Source of the DNA: Isoperla grammatica
Taxonomy: Eukaryota; Arthropoda; Insecta; Plecoptera; Perlodidae
NCBI GenBank assembly: GCA_945910005.1
Contig: OX246745.1
Location: 15,090,274 to 15,154,273, forward strand
Reading direction: 5' to 3'
DNA length: 64,000 nt
Every line of letters begins with the position of its first letter. The first letter of the stretch is position 1. Of the stretch, positions 1-11,367 are shown in pieces. A program made the translations under genes and the position numbers. The notes below the pieces were generated by a model that did not search any database, was not told the DNA's origin, and saw nothing but the letters and a program-made list of their open reading frames with translations.

Positions 1-1
1 C

Positions 2-1054
2 ATACTAGATGTCCCCCATGAACTGACTGTGGTAGGATTGGACAAGACAAAGGCAGCATACACAGGGGAGGAAATTAGAAGATTGGCGACAATGCATATC
101 CATAAATACTACCCAGAGAACGAGTGGCTACATGTCTATACAGATGGTTCGGCAACACAAGGGGAAGGTCAGGCAGGTGCTGGAATATATTGCAGAGAGT
201 TCGAAGAGTCCCATCCTGCTGGAGAGAATGGTAGTAATTATGATGGCGAGCTGACGGCAATAGGTAAAGCCCTACACAAAGTAAAAGACTGTAGCTACGA
301 TAGGATTGTCATACTAACGGACTCAAAAGCAGCTATACAAGCCATAGCCAGCAAGAAAGAAGTGGACTCTGAGGTAAAACATTGTAAACTACAGATTCTA
401 AGACTACAAAATAAAAACAAACTGATAACTCTACAATGGATACCATCACACTGCAGCATATACGGAAACGATAAGGCCGACTATCTGGCCAAACGAGGAG
501 CCAGAATGCCGCAACTGCCAAAACCTTTAACCCTCGAGTCTATGAAAGCACATGTAAATGCTGCAGCCACTAAGAAGATCAGGCAGGACTGGGTAGAGAA
601 AGGTAGAAACAAGCCATGGCAGGAATATACCATGAGTTCAAAAAGGCCCACCAACCATCTTCCACGGCAAATTGAAACGGCCCAGTTCAGGCTAAAAACG
701 CAGCACGATCTTCTAGGGAAGCATCTCCACCGAATAGGGGTGTTTGAGACGAGTACCTGCAAGCTGTGTGGAAATGGGGAGCAGGATAGGAGCCACCTGT
801 TTGTATGTCCAAAACTGGCAGGGGAACGTGACGCAATGCCGAACGGGCATGAAGAGGGTGGAGAAAGAAGCGTGTCTCTACTGGTTGACCAGATCCAGCA
901 TGATGGCATAATAGCCAAATGTGGGCATTTGAGAAGAAGAAGAAGAAGACATCGACATCTCGCCCCAACGTTGACAGCGCTACTCAAGGGGTGGACAATA
1001 CGTCCCCTACGAACCGGTTTCTATGGTGACATGCCAGCCTGGTATAAACTATAG
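2..1054 (+). CDS. C-terminal part of a non-LTR retrotransposon polyprotein (RNase H plus zinc knuckle)
   Basis: The frame is open from the window edge, so this is the 3' end of a longer ORF; reverse transcriptase should lie upstream. Counting from the codon at 29, an RNase H domain covers about residues 33-160. It has the expected acidic residues: D39 in YTDGS, E74 in DGEL, D98 in LTDSKA and D151 in GNDKAD, with H141 before the last. Near residue 250 is a CCHC-like knuckle (C-x2-C-x8-H-x3-C) followed by CPKL. This order, RNase H then a Cys-His tail, is known from I/Jockey-type LINEs. The ORF shows no internal stop, so the copy may be young. It lies upstream of the DCAF7 last exon on the same strand, probably within that gene's last intron. 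The exact clade cannot be assigned without the RT domain. Confidence 0.85.
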   Translation: MLDVPHELTVVGLDKTKAAYTGEEIRRLATMHIHKYYPENEWLHVYTDGSATQGEGQAGAGIYCREFEESHPAGENGSNYDGELTAIGKALHKVKDCSYDRIVILTDSKAAIQAIASKKEVDSEVKHCKLQILRLQNKNKLITLQWIPSHCSIYGNDKADYLAKRGARMPQLPKPLTLESMKAHVNAAATKKIRQDWVEKGRNKPWQEYTMSSKRPTNHLPRQIETAQFRLKTQHDLLGKHLHRIGVFETSTCKLCGNGEQDRSHLFVCPKLAGERDAMPNGHEEGGERSVSLLVDQIQHDGIIAKCGHLRRRRRRHRHLAPTLTALLKGWTIRPLRTGFYGDMPAWYKL

Positions 1055-1581
1055 GCAAGTGGACACATGAGTCCCCAGCTCGTAGTTTGAAACATGTAGG
1101 AGGTGGAAACTATTTCATTTTAAAGATGAAGACATAAGAAGACATTTGTGCCAAGCACATGGCCAACAGAATGAGTCACTGTTTCTCCATACTTGTTGTT
1201 GGCCATAGCAACCTCTGTCCCTCGTAGAAACGCCATAGCTGGTTTTGTCCTTTCATCTTGTATGATCATTACATTTTTTCAAATAAAAACTTAATGCACA
1301 TGGATGCACATAACTCGTCGATAACATTTCACTTCATTGTTGCACGATAGATAAAATGAAAGATAAAGTAAAACAATCCACTATGCAAGAGCAAGATCGA
1401 AGATATTTATTTTGACCATTTTGCTCTTGTTTAAAATGTGTGCAGGATTTAAATTTTTTTTAAATAATGCATGCAGTTGTACAAATGTTTTTGAATAAAG
1501 CAACAGTTGTGGCAGGCAGACAGAAAAAATAGGTTTTTTAAAGTTGTAGATTCTGTACTAGTGTACTTCAATTAGTGAATA
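1055..1581. other. AT-rich stretch without a gene
   Basis: Probably the LINE 3' tail followed by DCAF7 intron. An AATAAA-like motif occurs near 1281. No exon or RNA gene was recognised. Confidence 0.4.
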
Positions 1582-1760
1582 CAGTAAAACTTCTTTATAA
1601 CAAACTCTTGGGGGCTCGATTATTATTTTGTTATAAAGAACATTTCTTTATAAAGAGGGTGCCTTTACATGCATAAGAACCATTTGGGACCTCAAAAACA
1701 GTTTGTTACATATATAGATCATTTTGTTATAAAGACGTTCTTTATAAAGAAGTTTCACTG
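1582..1760 (+). mobile_element. 179-bp Tigger/pogo-type MITE, copy 1
   Basis: The termini are inverted: CAGTAAAACTTCTTTATAAC at the left and the complement of CAGTGAAACTTCTTTATAA at the right. The element is flanked by TA (1580-1581 and 1761-1762), the usual Tc1/mariner/pogo target duplication. A second copy of exactly the same length lies in opposite orientation at 8995-9173. It has no coding capacity. Confidence 0.85.
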
Positions 1761-1833
1761 TAATAGCATCACTATTAAAACAGAAGCTTGCTCGTAACAA
1801 ACGGTGTTTCTATAAGGAAGCGTTCTTCTTCAG

Positions 1834-2127
1834 GTGATAATCTTGGACGTTCGAGTGCCGTGCACGCCCGTGGCCCGTCTCAACAATCATCGGGCGTGCG
1901 TTAACGGCATAGCGTGGGCCCCCCACTCTTCTTGTCACATCTGTACGGCAGGGGACGATCACCAGGCGCTCATATGGGACATTCAACAGATGCCTCGAGC
2001 GATAGAGGACCCCATCCTAGCGTACACGGCCGCAGAAGGGGAGATCAATCAGATCCAGTGGGGGGCGACCCAGCCAGACTGGATCGCTATTTGCTACAAC
2101 AAGGCCTTAGAAATATTACGGGTGTGA
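1834..2127 (+). CDS. DCAF7: DCAF7 (WDR68/HAN11) terminal coding exon
   Basis: The exon follows a polypyrimidine acceptor (cgttcttcttcag, AG at 1832-1833) and encodes the last 97 residues, ending in LEILRV-stop. The text matches the end of animal DCAF7 almost residue for residue: VPCTPVARLNNH, NGIAWAPHSS, LIWDIQQMPRAIEDP, QPDWIAICYN. It holds the last WD40 blades of the seven-bladed propeller. DCAF7 is a roughly 340-residue scaffold that binds DYRK1A/HIPK2 kinases and is a candidate CUL4-DDB1 substrate receptor (family knowledge). Codons are GC-rich compared with the flanks, as expected for a conserved exon. The upstream exons are outside the window; the LINE at 2-1054 probably sits in the last intron. 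A one-residue difference near AYTAAEGE is normal divergence. Confidence 0.97.
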   Translation: MIILDVRVPCTPVARLNNHRACVNGIAWAPHSSCHICTAGDDHQALIWDIQQMPRAIEDPILAYTAAEGEINQIQWGATQPDWIAICYNKALEILRV

Positions 2128-3003
2128 AACAGAGCCATATGATCAACATCAATACCAGTCAATTACTCTCTATAGTTGATGTTTTAGATTGGTAATTATT
2201 TTGGAAGTCATTGTTCTCTGTGGCTTATGAAACGGCATGGTAAAATGTTACGTTAGTCGCAGGAGACGGTGGATCTCTAACCCGATAATACGTAATAAGG
2301 GCTCGTGCAATGTAGCGGCTTCGGGAAGCGTACTTGTAGGGATACTCCGAGGCAAGGGATCATTCGTAGATGCTCGTGCAGATGAAGTTCCACACGTTTG
2401 CTTAAAGCGTTGCAGCGTCGGCTAATGTGTCGATTCTCCTAATAGGAATAGGATACCAACTTAATTCAAGTCATGCACTAGATACTTGTTATTTATTTTT
2501 TAGTCCGTTTAGCGTATTCTATGGTGCGTGTCTGGTTGCTTGATTACACATTCAATGGCTACGTACGGTATACATAGCGTTCAAAGTGTATCCCCGATAA
2601 ACTGTGATACTATACTGGTTACGATGGGAGATTGCCAATTTATGGGGATATTCGAACGTACGCCGTTTGGTCGAATGACTGGGAGCTTTTGCTCGTAACA
2701 AGTGATTGTGAACTGTTCATGATAGTAATTGGAATTATTTAATTTTAGTTATGTAGGCTATATCATCACTGAATTTTAGCTGCGTATAATATCTCCGAAT
2801 TTGATTATTTGTTTTATTAAATCAATCGGGACGTGTACAGTATATGTACTAAGACATTCTCTATTTTAATTTGTATGTTTTTGTTGTATATATTTAAAAA
2901 AAAATTAATTTAATGATTTTTTTTTTATCAATTTGAGGTAATGGTTTGGCCTATATTCAGAATTGTATGAAGCTCATTTTGAAGGTTTGTTTAAAAAAGT
3001 ATG
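2128..3003 (+). other. Probable DCAF7 3' UTR and flank
   Basis: No coding signal is visible. The segment contains copy 1 (2600-2727) of a roughly 125-bp duplicated sequence. No convincing AATAAA was located close to the stop codon, so the cleavage site is not assigned. Confidence 0.4.
2600..2727 (+). repeat. Local duplication, copy 1
   Basis: This block, starting AACTGTGATACTATA and including GCCAATTTATGGGGATATTC, recurs at 3732-3866 with about 10% differences. The second copy has an extra AGGCCT and is interrupted by a hAT element. Confidence 0.85.
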
Positions 3004-3011
3004 GTACTAAG

Positions 3012-3488
3012 TAGGGATGACATCGGGTAATAAAATTCGGAACCGGTTCCAGCCAGCTCTCATATTACCCAGGTACCCGGATCCTGAAAACGTATTTTTC
3101 GATGTGTAGGCTTGATTTGAAGGTCGTCGCTAGGCCTTGTGAAGTGCGCGGGGTGCGAAGACGAGGGACGAATGATATGCAAGCCGCCCGCTCGGGTACC
3201 CTCTCGGAATATGCCTGCATTAATCACGTCGAGTAAAAAAAACATTTCTCAATATACAACTGAAGCACTTACATAAAACAAAATTTTTAAGGAAAATAAA
3301 TAGTAATAGAATGTTAAACAAAGAACAAACAGTAACAAATGCAAGTCGGATCGCGTCTGTTCCATGCAATACTGGCGCGTAAATTTATCCTAGAAACGGA
3401 CTAAAAAGTTACCCGGATCCGAAAAACGGCTCCGGGTAATATTTGGAGCCGGGTACCCGCGCTACCCAGGTACCCGATGTCATCCCTA
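3012..3488. mobile_element. hAT-type non-autonomous element (TAGGGATGACATCGGG family)
   Basis: The TIRs are TAGGGATGACATCGGG and its complement. A perfect 8-bp target duplication, GTACTAAG, lies at 3004-3011 and 3489-3496. The interior is rich in GGTACCCGG-like words. It shares its termini with the element at 52980-53378. No transposase was seen. Confidence 0.93.
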
Positions 3489-3731
3489 GTACTAAGCTCA
3501 ACGTCAGGTAGCTAGTCAGAATTGCTGCTGCTTAGTGTTCAAAACTTTCCTTGGAAACGATCGTTTTATTGAATCTTTTCAATGCCAACAAAAGTCTTGG
3601 GGAATTCTTAGTTCACATATCAATCCTCACTTAAATGTATCTGATTTTAGTTATTTTTACTAGCAACATATTTGTCAAGTTTAGTATACTATATATCTGG
3701 TTATAAGAACAAGTACCTACGGACAGAGTTG

Positions 3732-3866
3732 AACTGTGATACTATATAGGCCTACTGGTTACAATGGAAGATTGCCAATTTATGGGGATATTCGAACCTA
3801 CACCATTTGCTCGAATGACTGGGAGCTTTTGCTTGTAACAAGTAATTGTGGACTGCTCATTGGTAG
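3732..3866 (+). repeat. Local duplication, copy 2
   Basis: This is homologous to 2600-2727. Its right part is where the hAT element at 3867 inserted, so the duplication is older than that insertion. Confidence 0.85.
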
Positions 3867-4221
3867 TAGGGCTGAGTCGTGTAAACGTTTAAACGTGTAA
3901 ACGACCGCAAGAAAATATACGTGTACAAACATTCATACACGTTTAACCGTGTCAAAACCCAATTCACCGATTTTCCCGATGTCACAGCTCTTTGACGAGC
4001 CGACGAGTCAAAATGACTGTGGACAGTTGGACACAACGGTGGGGAATATAATCAACAATGAATCAACCGTGTTATGTCATTAACCATGTTTCTTCGCAAC
4101 ACTATAACTCACTTTTTTGTTGACATTTTGTGAACTGGAGGGGTGTTACGTTTAAACGTTTAAACGCAAAAAATTCAGAAAAATAAACGTTTACAAAATT
4201 AACCGTTTTCTCCCAGCCCTA
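3867..4221. mobile_element. hAT-type MITE (TAGGGCTGAG family)
   Basis: The ends are TAGGGCTGAG and CCCAGCCCTA. A perfect 8-bp duplication, ATTGGTAG, lies at 3859-3866 and 4222-4229. Subterminal GTTTAAACG repeats occur at both ends. The copy is 355 bp and non-coding. Confidence 0.92.
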
Positions 4222-4229
4222 ATTGGTAG

Positions 4230-6920
4230 AAGGTAACTGAAAGTACTGACTGCATACAATACTACTGCACTAGTACTAGCAGTACTGTACATGCATGCTG
4301 TAAATTGCACTTGTCAGATTAACGTTGGAGGGTGATGACGGGTCTGAAACTAGGTAACAATGGATTAATTCTTCTCCAGATATAAAATTCTTACATTAAA
4401 TGCCCGGTTTTTGTTTGTTGTTTTTATGCTTGTGAACTAGTAGTTGGGCCCTGAGTGATAATGTATGGCCCAGAGTGTACACTTGCTAAGAGAGGTAGTT
4501 TAATTTGCAGCCATATATATCCCTTGCTATTTTCACCTCACGCCACTGCTTTTGTACTTATTCGTACTTCCTACTTTTTTTCGTACTTTTTTCAGTTACC
4601 CTTTGATGTTGCGTAAAAAACTCGATAAGTTGTTCAAACCTCGTGAGTAAATATTTTTAATTTGTTTTAAAACTTGCCAAACAACACTGCATAGTCTGAC
4701 TTTCCAAAATAATTTTCAATGATCATTATGTCAGTAAGAGATTCCATAGGAGTATTGCAGGCTAGTGATATTCAATGATTGATATATTATCAGTAGAAAA
4801 CAGTTGAAGGCTCATTTGGGTCATATAATGAATGGTCTGCTTATACGAATTCTTTCAAATGTTGATCATTATAGCCTACAACAAATGATGAAAGCATAAT
4901 TCTTTGTCTCAACTAGGATTGCATCAATTTTAATGAACATGATCCAAAGCATATTAGCAAACCTTGCTGTGTTCATTGGTTTATTTTAAGAATCTTCTCG
5001 CATTAAAAGCAACTTCACTGTGATTCAAAGGCAGTTAAAACTTGAAACATAATCAATGAATATCACTAGATTTTGTATGTGTACTATATTGATAATGGAG
5101 GGTTGCCTTTCGATCGACGTTGAAACATTGGTGCCAATTTGACACCAATTTTGAAAATTTGTTCTCTAGATGATTTACTATGTTGATATTCACTATGTAA
5201 CTGCATTACAGACTAGAATGGTCTACTACTGGTCTACTATGCTAATGGTGTACTAACGATTCATATATCGTATACTATGCTACTGCACAATGACAATTCC
5301 CTATTTTCCTTTCATTTTTTCCAGGCTTCCTGTGGATCCTACCGTGAAAAAGTGAGATATCCCACACATTCCTTTAGTATCCTAATTTTCCAGTGAACAG
5401 TACGAAGAATAATCATCTGCGTAGCACTGAACCATTGCAAGGAAAAATCTACAAACAAATTTAAATTTCCAACATTACCAGTATTGAAACTTCGATATCG
5501 AGTGGAAACCCTTGAACCATTGAAATAAAGTGCTTGATTGCCAGAAATGATTGCTGTTGATTGTATGCTGTTTATGTACTATGTTTAACTCACTGCTAAC
5601 CAACCGTGGACAATTTGCTTGACCTAGTGTGTTATTTTTCGTGCCTTCGAGTGCAGGCATTAATCGCCAAGTCATTGCTATTAGGACCAATAACTTATGT
5701 TGATTTGATATTTAAAGGTAAGCTTTTGGATCCTATTACTATATTAATAAAATGTTCATTTCATGTAAGCCTTACTGCCACATTATTAGTAGTCGAGTCG
5801 CTTAAGGTATAAGACAGCACTCGGCTGATTTCCATTGTTAGTTGAAGTACGGTATATTAATTGCGTGTGCTATATTTTGGTTTTAAATACAGGGCCTGTC
5901 ATGCGATTGAGGCTCGTTTGGAGAAAGCCATGTTTGTCCATGTTTTAATTGCTGTAAGTACTTCTCTTTTATAAACCAATGTTACATACTTATGTGCTAG
6001 ATGTACAGTACTGTACTACAATACGTACATGACTTCAAGGATTTTATCATTATCAACTGCCAAGTATTGAACAACTTCATGGGGGATTATCACATTTTCA
6101 TGTTTAAATATTATTTGTGCAGCCTTCTATATTTGCTTGATGAGGTTAAACCTACCAGGAGAGTTGTTTAGCTATTCATAACTGCCCATAAGGGATAACA
6201 ATAACTATTTTATAACTTTTTTTTAGCTACTGTCAAAGAATCGGTGAAATTAAATAACACTCATTCTTTGAATTTGCAGTTCATCATATGATGCCGGGGA
6301 GGTTGTTTGTAGCTACTCGTAGGCGACGAATATTCAAAGGAGTTTTGGGGGGGGGGGGGGGGGAGAACCTTATGTACCAACCTCTCTTGAGATAAAAGTA
6401 AAAAAAAAGTACCATTATTTTATTACAGTCTTGCATCATTAATACAGTCAAACCCACATCTAACAAACTGTCTCAACAAATTGCTTTTTAACAAAGTGAT
6501 TTTTATCCTCTAACAAAGATAATAAATAGGCCCCTATGTTACAAAGTTAGGTTTTGGTTTGTAGTACAATAGACCTTCCTTGGTTAATAAGCAACAAGCA
6601 TTGCAAAAGTTTCTTGGGCAGTCATCCTTCATCAATATATTCTTTGAAGGATATTTTTTCAGTTATGTATGTACTGTATGCCATAAGATCTAACATTGGT
6701 TTGTATTGGCACTGATAAGCCTGGTGTTTTGTGCCTTCAACAAACGGCAACGAAATTTGGTTTCATTTCACCATAAACACGAATTCAGCACTGATTTGTT
6801 GTATTGTGGACCCTGTTCTAATTGCATATTTCAGTTTGTGTTGTTATATATACGAATCGCTATTTCGGTAATGAAGCTTTCTGTTTAAAAGATATTGCAG
6901 CAGCTACGATGATGGCATAG
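4230..6920. other. AT-rich region with exon-like segments but no assigned gene
   Basis: Mostly featureless AT-rich DNA, with a G homopolymer at about 6349-6363. Three short open segments have good splice borders on the plus strand: about 5325-5349 after CATTTTTTCCAG; about 5655-5716 between GTGCAG and GGTAAGC; and about 5893-5953 between AATACAG and GTAAGTAC, whose open frame includes HAIEARLEKAMFVHVL. Their reading phases do not join cleanly, so I do not call a gene. A lone pogo-like terminus occurs near 6444. Confidence 0.3.
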
Positions 6921-7125
6921 CAAAACGAGAGTGATACTGCATGAGCCTTCTTTAGAGGCACCTGTTTCCGAGTGGGCTTTTCAGTACGCTGACATACAGA
7001 GCATTTCTTTGGACTATGATGATCATACTCGTAGTGTGTACAACCTAGTTTTGAGAAAATACAAAGTGTTAGCATTGACAAGTGAGGAATATGACTGTGT
7101 GATATATCTAAAGAACCAACTTTGA
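6921..7125 (+). CDS. Candidate terminal exon of an unidentified gene
   Basis: An open frame of about 68 codons follows a weak acceptor (ggcatag at 6914-6920) and ends with TGA at 7123. It encodes, in order, VILHEPSLEAPVSEWAFQYA, DIQSISLDYDD and a tail ending VIYLKNQL. Composition is mixed hydrophobic and charged, unlike the random ORFs nearby. An AATAAA at about 7359 could end the transcript. The alternating beta-like pattern and C-terminal helix recall a PH-like fold, but I do not recognise the family. It could be joined to the exon-like segments at 5.3-5.95 kb. A chance ORF is possible. Confidence 0.35.
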
Positions 7126-7655
7126 CTCTGGTCTGGTTTAAAGTGGAAACCCGTGTGTTTATGATTCAATTACGTGAGTGACACTGCGTGATAGTGCATG
7201 TGAACTTATGGTTGGCATGGTCTCGTTGTGCACAAACCATCACTGTGCTGAACTTCACTGAATTCGAGACATACAACATGGGTTGCAGAGGGGTATATCT
7301 GCACATCGGTTGTGAACTTATAAACGCCTCTAATCAGTGACATTGAGTGTAATGTGTAAATAAATAGGTTAATTGGTACTAGATAAGTGATCCTATTGTT
7401 GTGGACATTTTGGCCCATGTATAAGATGTAAATGAACTGAGTATTAATGTAGAAGAAGTAAGTACCTATTTGGCTCATGCTACATACTATGATTTAGTAA
7501 AGGCATCATAATGCGTAATATCAAATTTGTAAACTTATCTGATACATCATTTGTTCAACAATGACGGTTTTTCAAACAATTCTGGGTACATATAGTGAAC
7601 TACGTATATCAATATATGAGTGGGTAAAACTAAAACCTTTTTAACTGGAACTGAT
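7126..7655. other. Probable 3' UTR or intergenic DNA
   Basis: No coding region or repeat was recognised. An AATAAA occurs near 7359. Confidence 0.3.
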
Positions 7656-8808
7656 GCAATTGACCAGTTTCATCAACAGCGCTGCGGCGAGTTTTGGAAG
7701 CTCGCATATGACATAGATAACATTGAAGGCATAGGCAAAAACCCACTTATCTCGCTCTAGCTACGAAAATAATTTTTTTAGCGGGAGACTTATTTGAAGG
7801 CGTTTATAGGAACTACAATTCTACGTATTTCGAAAGTATTACGAAAAATCTACATGCAGCGATGAGGGAGTTATTGATCGTAAATGATCTTCTTGCGTGT
7901 GGCTGCTGCGCAAATCTCGCCTCTAAGGCGTGACCTTCTGTCGTATACGCAGGCTAAGCCGTCGCTGGTGTGCGTAAGGTCGACTAGCGAGATTTGAGTG
8001 AGATGCACATTTCAAACGAACAAGCCGCGCCAAGAAACCGTTGTACAACTAGCAAATATGAAAATAGAACCTATCAACACGCTCATTGGATCTGATAGAT
8101 CGGCGAATAGTGTACATCACCAAGCAAGTGTATTTTTTTCTTACGGTTGATTTCTTAATATGACAAACTAGTAATATAGCACTGAATTTAACATTCCGCC
8201 TCGATATGTTTATCACTTATTTGTATAATTCATTTTTTAACAAATGCTGTATACATAGCCTACCAGACGTTTGTGAGAAGTTTAAAAATAATAAATAATT
8301 ACACTTCCTTTGTATATGATTTACAAATCCCGAACCTAATACTGCACATGTAAGTCAACTTGACGCGCCGATCTGTCAGATCCAATGAGCGTGGTTCTAT
8401 TTTCATATTTGCTAGTTGTACAACGGTTTCTTGGCGCGGCTTGTTCGTTTGAAATGTGCATCTCACTCAAATCTCGCTAGTCGACCTTACGCACACCAGC
8501 GACGGCTCAGCCTGCGTATACGACAGAAGGTCACGCCTTAGAGGCGAGATTCGCGCAGCAGCCACACGCAAGAAGATCATTTACGATCAATAACTCCCTC
8601 ATTGCTGCATGTAGATTTTTCGTAATACTTTCAAAATACGTAGAATTGTAATTCCCATAAACGCTTTCAAATAAGTCTCCCGCTAAAAAAATTATTTTCG
8701 TAGCTAGAGCGAGATAAGTGGTTTTTCGCCTATGTCTTCAATGTTAACTATGTCATATGCGAGCTTCCAAAACTCGCCGCAGCGCTGTTAAGGAAACTGG
8801 TCAATTGC
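7656..8808. mobile_element. 1.15-kb foldback element with about 445-bp inverted arms
   Basis: The left arm (7656-8105) and right arm (8366-8808) are inverted copies with only scattered differences. Both begin GCAATTGACCAGTTT from the outside, and both contain CAGCGCTGCGGCGAG and CTGTCGTATACGCAGG. The spacer of about 260 bp is AT-rich. No ORF and no clear target duplication were found. A transcript would fold into a very long hairpin. Confidence 0.9.
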
Positions 8809-8994
8809 CCAAAATATGAAAGATGGTTCAGCCCCTAACAATGTTCGTATTTTCTAGTTGGGGTCCCATAATTGGGACATTGACATATAATTTGTAAGAG
8901 TAACGTTACATACTATTTAAAACCATTTGTTAATACATAATGAGAAATATTACACCAGTAACTAATGCAATCTCGAGTTGCACAGTGTGATATA

Positions 8995-9173
8995 CAGTGA
9001 AACTTCTTAATGAAGAATGTCTTTATAACAAAATGATCTATACTTATAACAAACTGTTTTTGAGGTCCCAAAAGGTTCTTATGCATGTAAAGGTACCCTC
9101 TTTACAAAGAAATATTCTTTATAACAAAATAATAACCAAGCCCCCAAGAGTTCGTTATAAAGAAGTTTTACTG
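8995..9173 (-). mobile_element. 179-bp Tigger/pogo-type MITE, copy 2
   Basis: This has the same length and family as 1582-1760, in reverse orientation, with TA duplications at 8993-8994 and 9174-9175. Differences from copy 1 are scattered. Confidence 0.85.
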
Positions 9174-11061
9174 TAAAAGATTACTGTAAGCATCGTACAT
9201 AATGCATGGATTGTAAAAGGTTGGAATGAATTGAGATTGCAGATTAATACAGATACTATAAACATTACAGTGAAATACCATAGGTACAATTTATTTGCCT
9301 TAAAATTACTATTCAATTTTTTTAATTTATGTTTATTGATAGTAAATAATCAGCTAGTTTTGAAATGAATTCTCTCAATTTAAATTAAAAAATAATATAT
9401 TTTTGTGTGCATCTACTGTTTCCAATGGTTTTTGTTAAATTCAGGACATGTTTAGTTTGCATTATAAAGTAATTCTACTGTATTGTAGTAATGAGTTTTT
9501 TTTTCATTTTATTAGCGTTGACAATATATCGTGAAAAATATTTCTTTAGCTCAGTGATATGATAGTACATATGTTAGATGCTAAGCTATAATTTAGTTCC
9601 CTTTCCAATTATATTGGGTTGGGTTGTTGTGAATAATTTTTATAGTACATTTTTCAAGCAATTTGTGTTACATAATGCAATAAGTTGAAGACAATGAATT
9701 TAGGATCAAACTTTTGATAATTTGTCTTATTGTCAATTTTGTTGATGCTCAAAGAGTTTTTGTATTATATTCTTATATGTTACCTGGTAACCCTAGTAAA
9801 AATTATCCTAATCATTAGTTGCAAGTGAAGAGTGAGCTAGGTAAAAAGTAGTTTTAAAGTAAGTATACAGTACATGTACAACATGTGTGAAAACAGAACG
9901 ACACCTGTAAACGTGTGATATTGATGGAGCAATTATTACAGTCCTGATAACTACGTAATGGAAATTCAAACAGACATAACCAACAACAAATTTTAGTTTG
10001 GGTCAAAAATGTTGCTGTATGTACTGTATGTAAAACGCGTATTTTCCATTTTGCATTGACAACTTTGTATGTTTTGAGTTTATTGTAGTTCATGGCTGTA
10101 GCAGGGAGAATATTAGGATTATTTTATGCTCGTTAAATTGTGAATTAATGCACTTACCGGTAATACATTTTGAGTCGCATTCAAATCAATGAAAATGTGA
10201 CCAGTGTACAGTAAAAATAAGCTGGATCGAAAATTTAAACCAATAATTTCTCTGTTCTCTTTCTGGGATGGATAACCAAAAGTGTAATTCAATTTCATCG
10301 AAATGTATACTCCAATTTCTTAAGTCAGTTTAGAAAACCCCAAAAATGGCAATTTTTCTGAAACTGGATTGTGGTACCACTTGGTACTTGCCAGGCAGCT
10401 GTTCATTGTGCAAGAAATACTGCTGATTGACCAATATCGATCAAACTCCATGAAACCGTATTGATTGTGTTGATTCAATATTGGTACTAGATATTCATCG
10501 CACATTATTATCCATCCCTAATAATAAGGTGTTTACACTAAAAAGTTATATTAATGAAGCTGATAGCGGCGTGCAGGTTGTTTGTTGTAATTGCTAAGGT
10601 AATGAAGAATGAAGTCTTATAAATATTAGGTACCTATTGTAGTGTTGTATTGTAAATGTTTTTTATAAATCTTTATTTTGTTCCTTATTTATTAATTGTA
10701 TATATTTAATCATTGTTTCATGCAAAATGGCAATGTATGTACATTAGCTACAGCAAGTGAGAAAAAGTAACAATTTCATCATTTTTTCTACGATAAATGA
10801 AATTAAAATTGATTGTAAAATATGATATATTACATGCCTATTGGTATGGAGTATTTTTTGACAGTTGTTTCTTTAATAGCCTTACAATGTGAAACTGTGT
10901 AATTTGATTTGATTTTTCTTGTACAATTTTATGTCCAAATAAAAAATTTGTTTAACTATAATTATGCTTTGTGTCATTTACACTGTACTCTCCAACGTTA
11001 GACGAGACTGATGGCTGCCGAGAACAAGGATCGAAGGCAGCAAAGTCAAAGTGAAGATATG
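9174..11061. other. AT-rich intergenic or intronic DNA
   Basis: I see no exon, RNA gene or element with clear termini. Several AATAAA motifs, for example at about 10936, are not tied to a gene. Confidence 0.4.
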
Positions 11062-11069
11062 GCTTAAAG

Positions 11070-11359
11070 CAGTGCTTCTCAAACTTTTTGTGTCCGCGGA
11101 CCACTTGGTGGATGTCAACGTACACGCGGACCACCTATCTATGATACACAGTCATATTGCAACAAACATTCGAACACGAGTTATATAGCTAATAAATAAG
11201 AGAACATTTATCAGCTATCATTGCATTATTATTGTGTTAGATATTAAAAAATGAGCAAATGGGTTACGTTTGGTAGTTAATTAGGTAAAATCTAAAAACC
11301 TGCTGACCTGCTCGCAGACACCTAGCGGACCCTCGCGGACCACACTTTGAGAAACACTG
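11070..11359. mobile_element. 290-bp hAT MITE (CAGTGCTTCTCAAAC family)
   Basis: The TIRs are CAGTGCTTCTCAAACTTT and the complement of CAGTGTTTCTCAAAGTGT. A perfect 8-bp duplication, GCTTAAAG, lies at 11062-11069 and 11360-11367. GCGGACCAC words near both ends resemble those of the element at 30391, pointing to the Charlie-like hAT group. Confidence 0.93.
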
Positions 11360-11367
11360 GCTTAAAG

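Noticed and set aside
481..987. 168-codon minus-strand ORF
   Set aside because: Antisense shadow of the RNase H ORF, which has all catalytic motifs.
7206..7478. 90-codon minus-strand ORF
   Set aside because: No codon bias, domain or splice signals; probably 3' UTR of the plus-strand exon.
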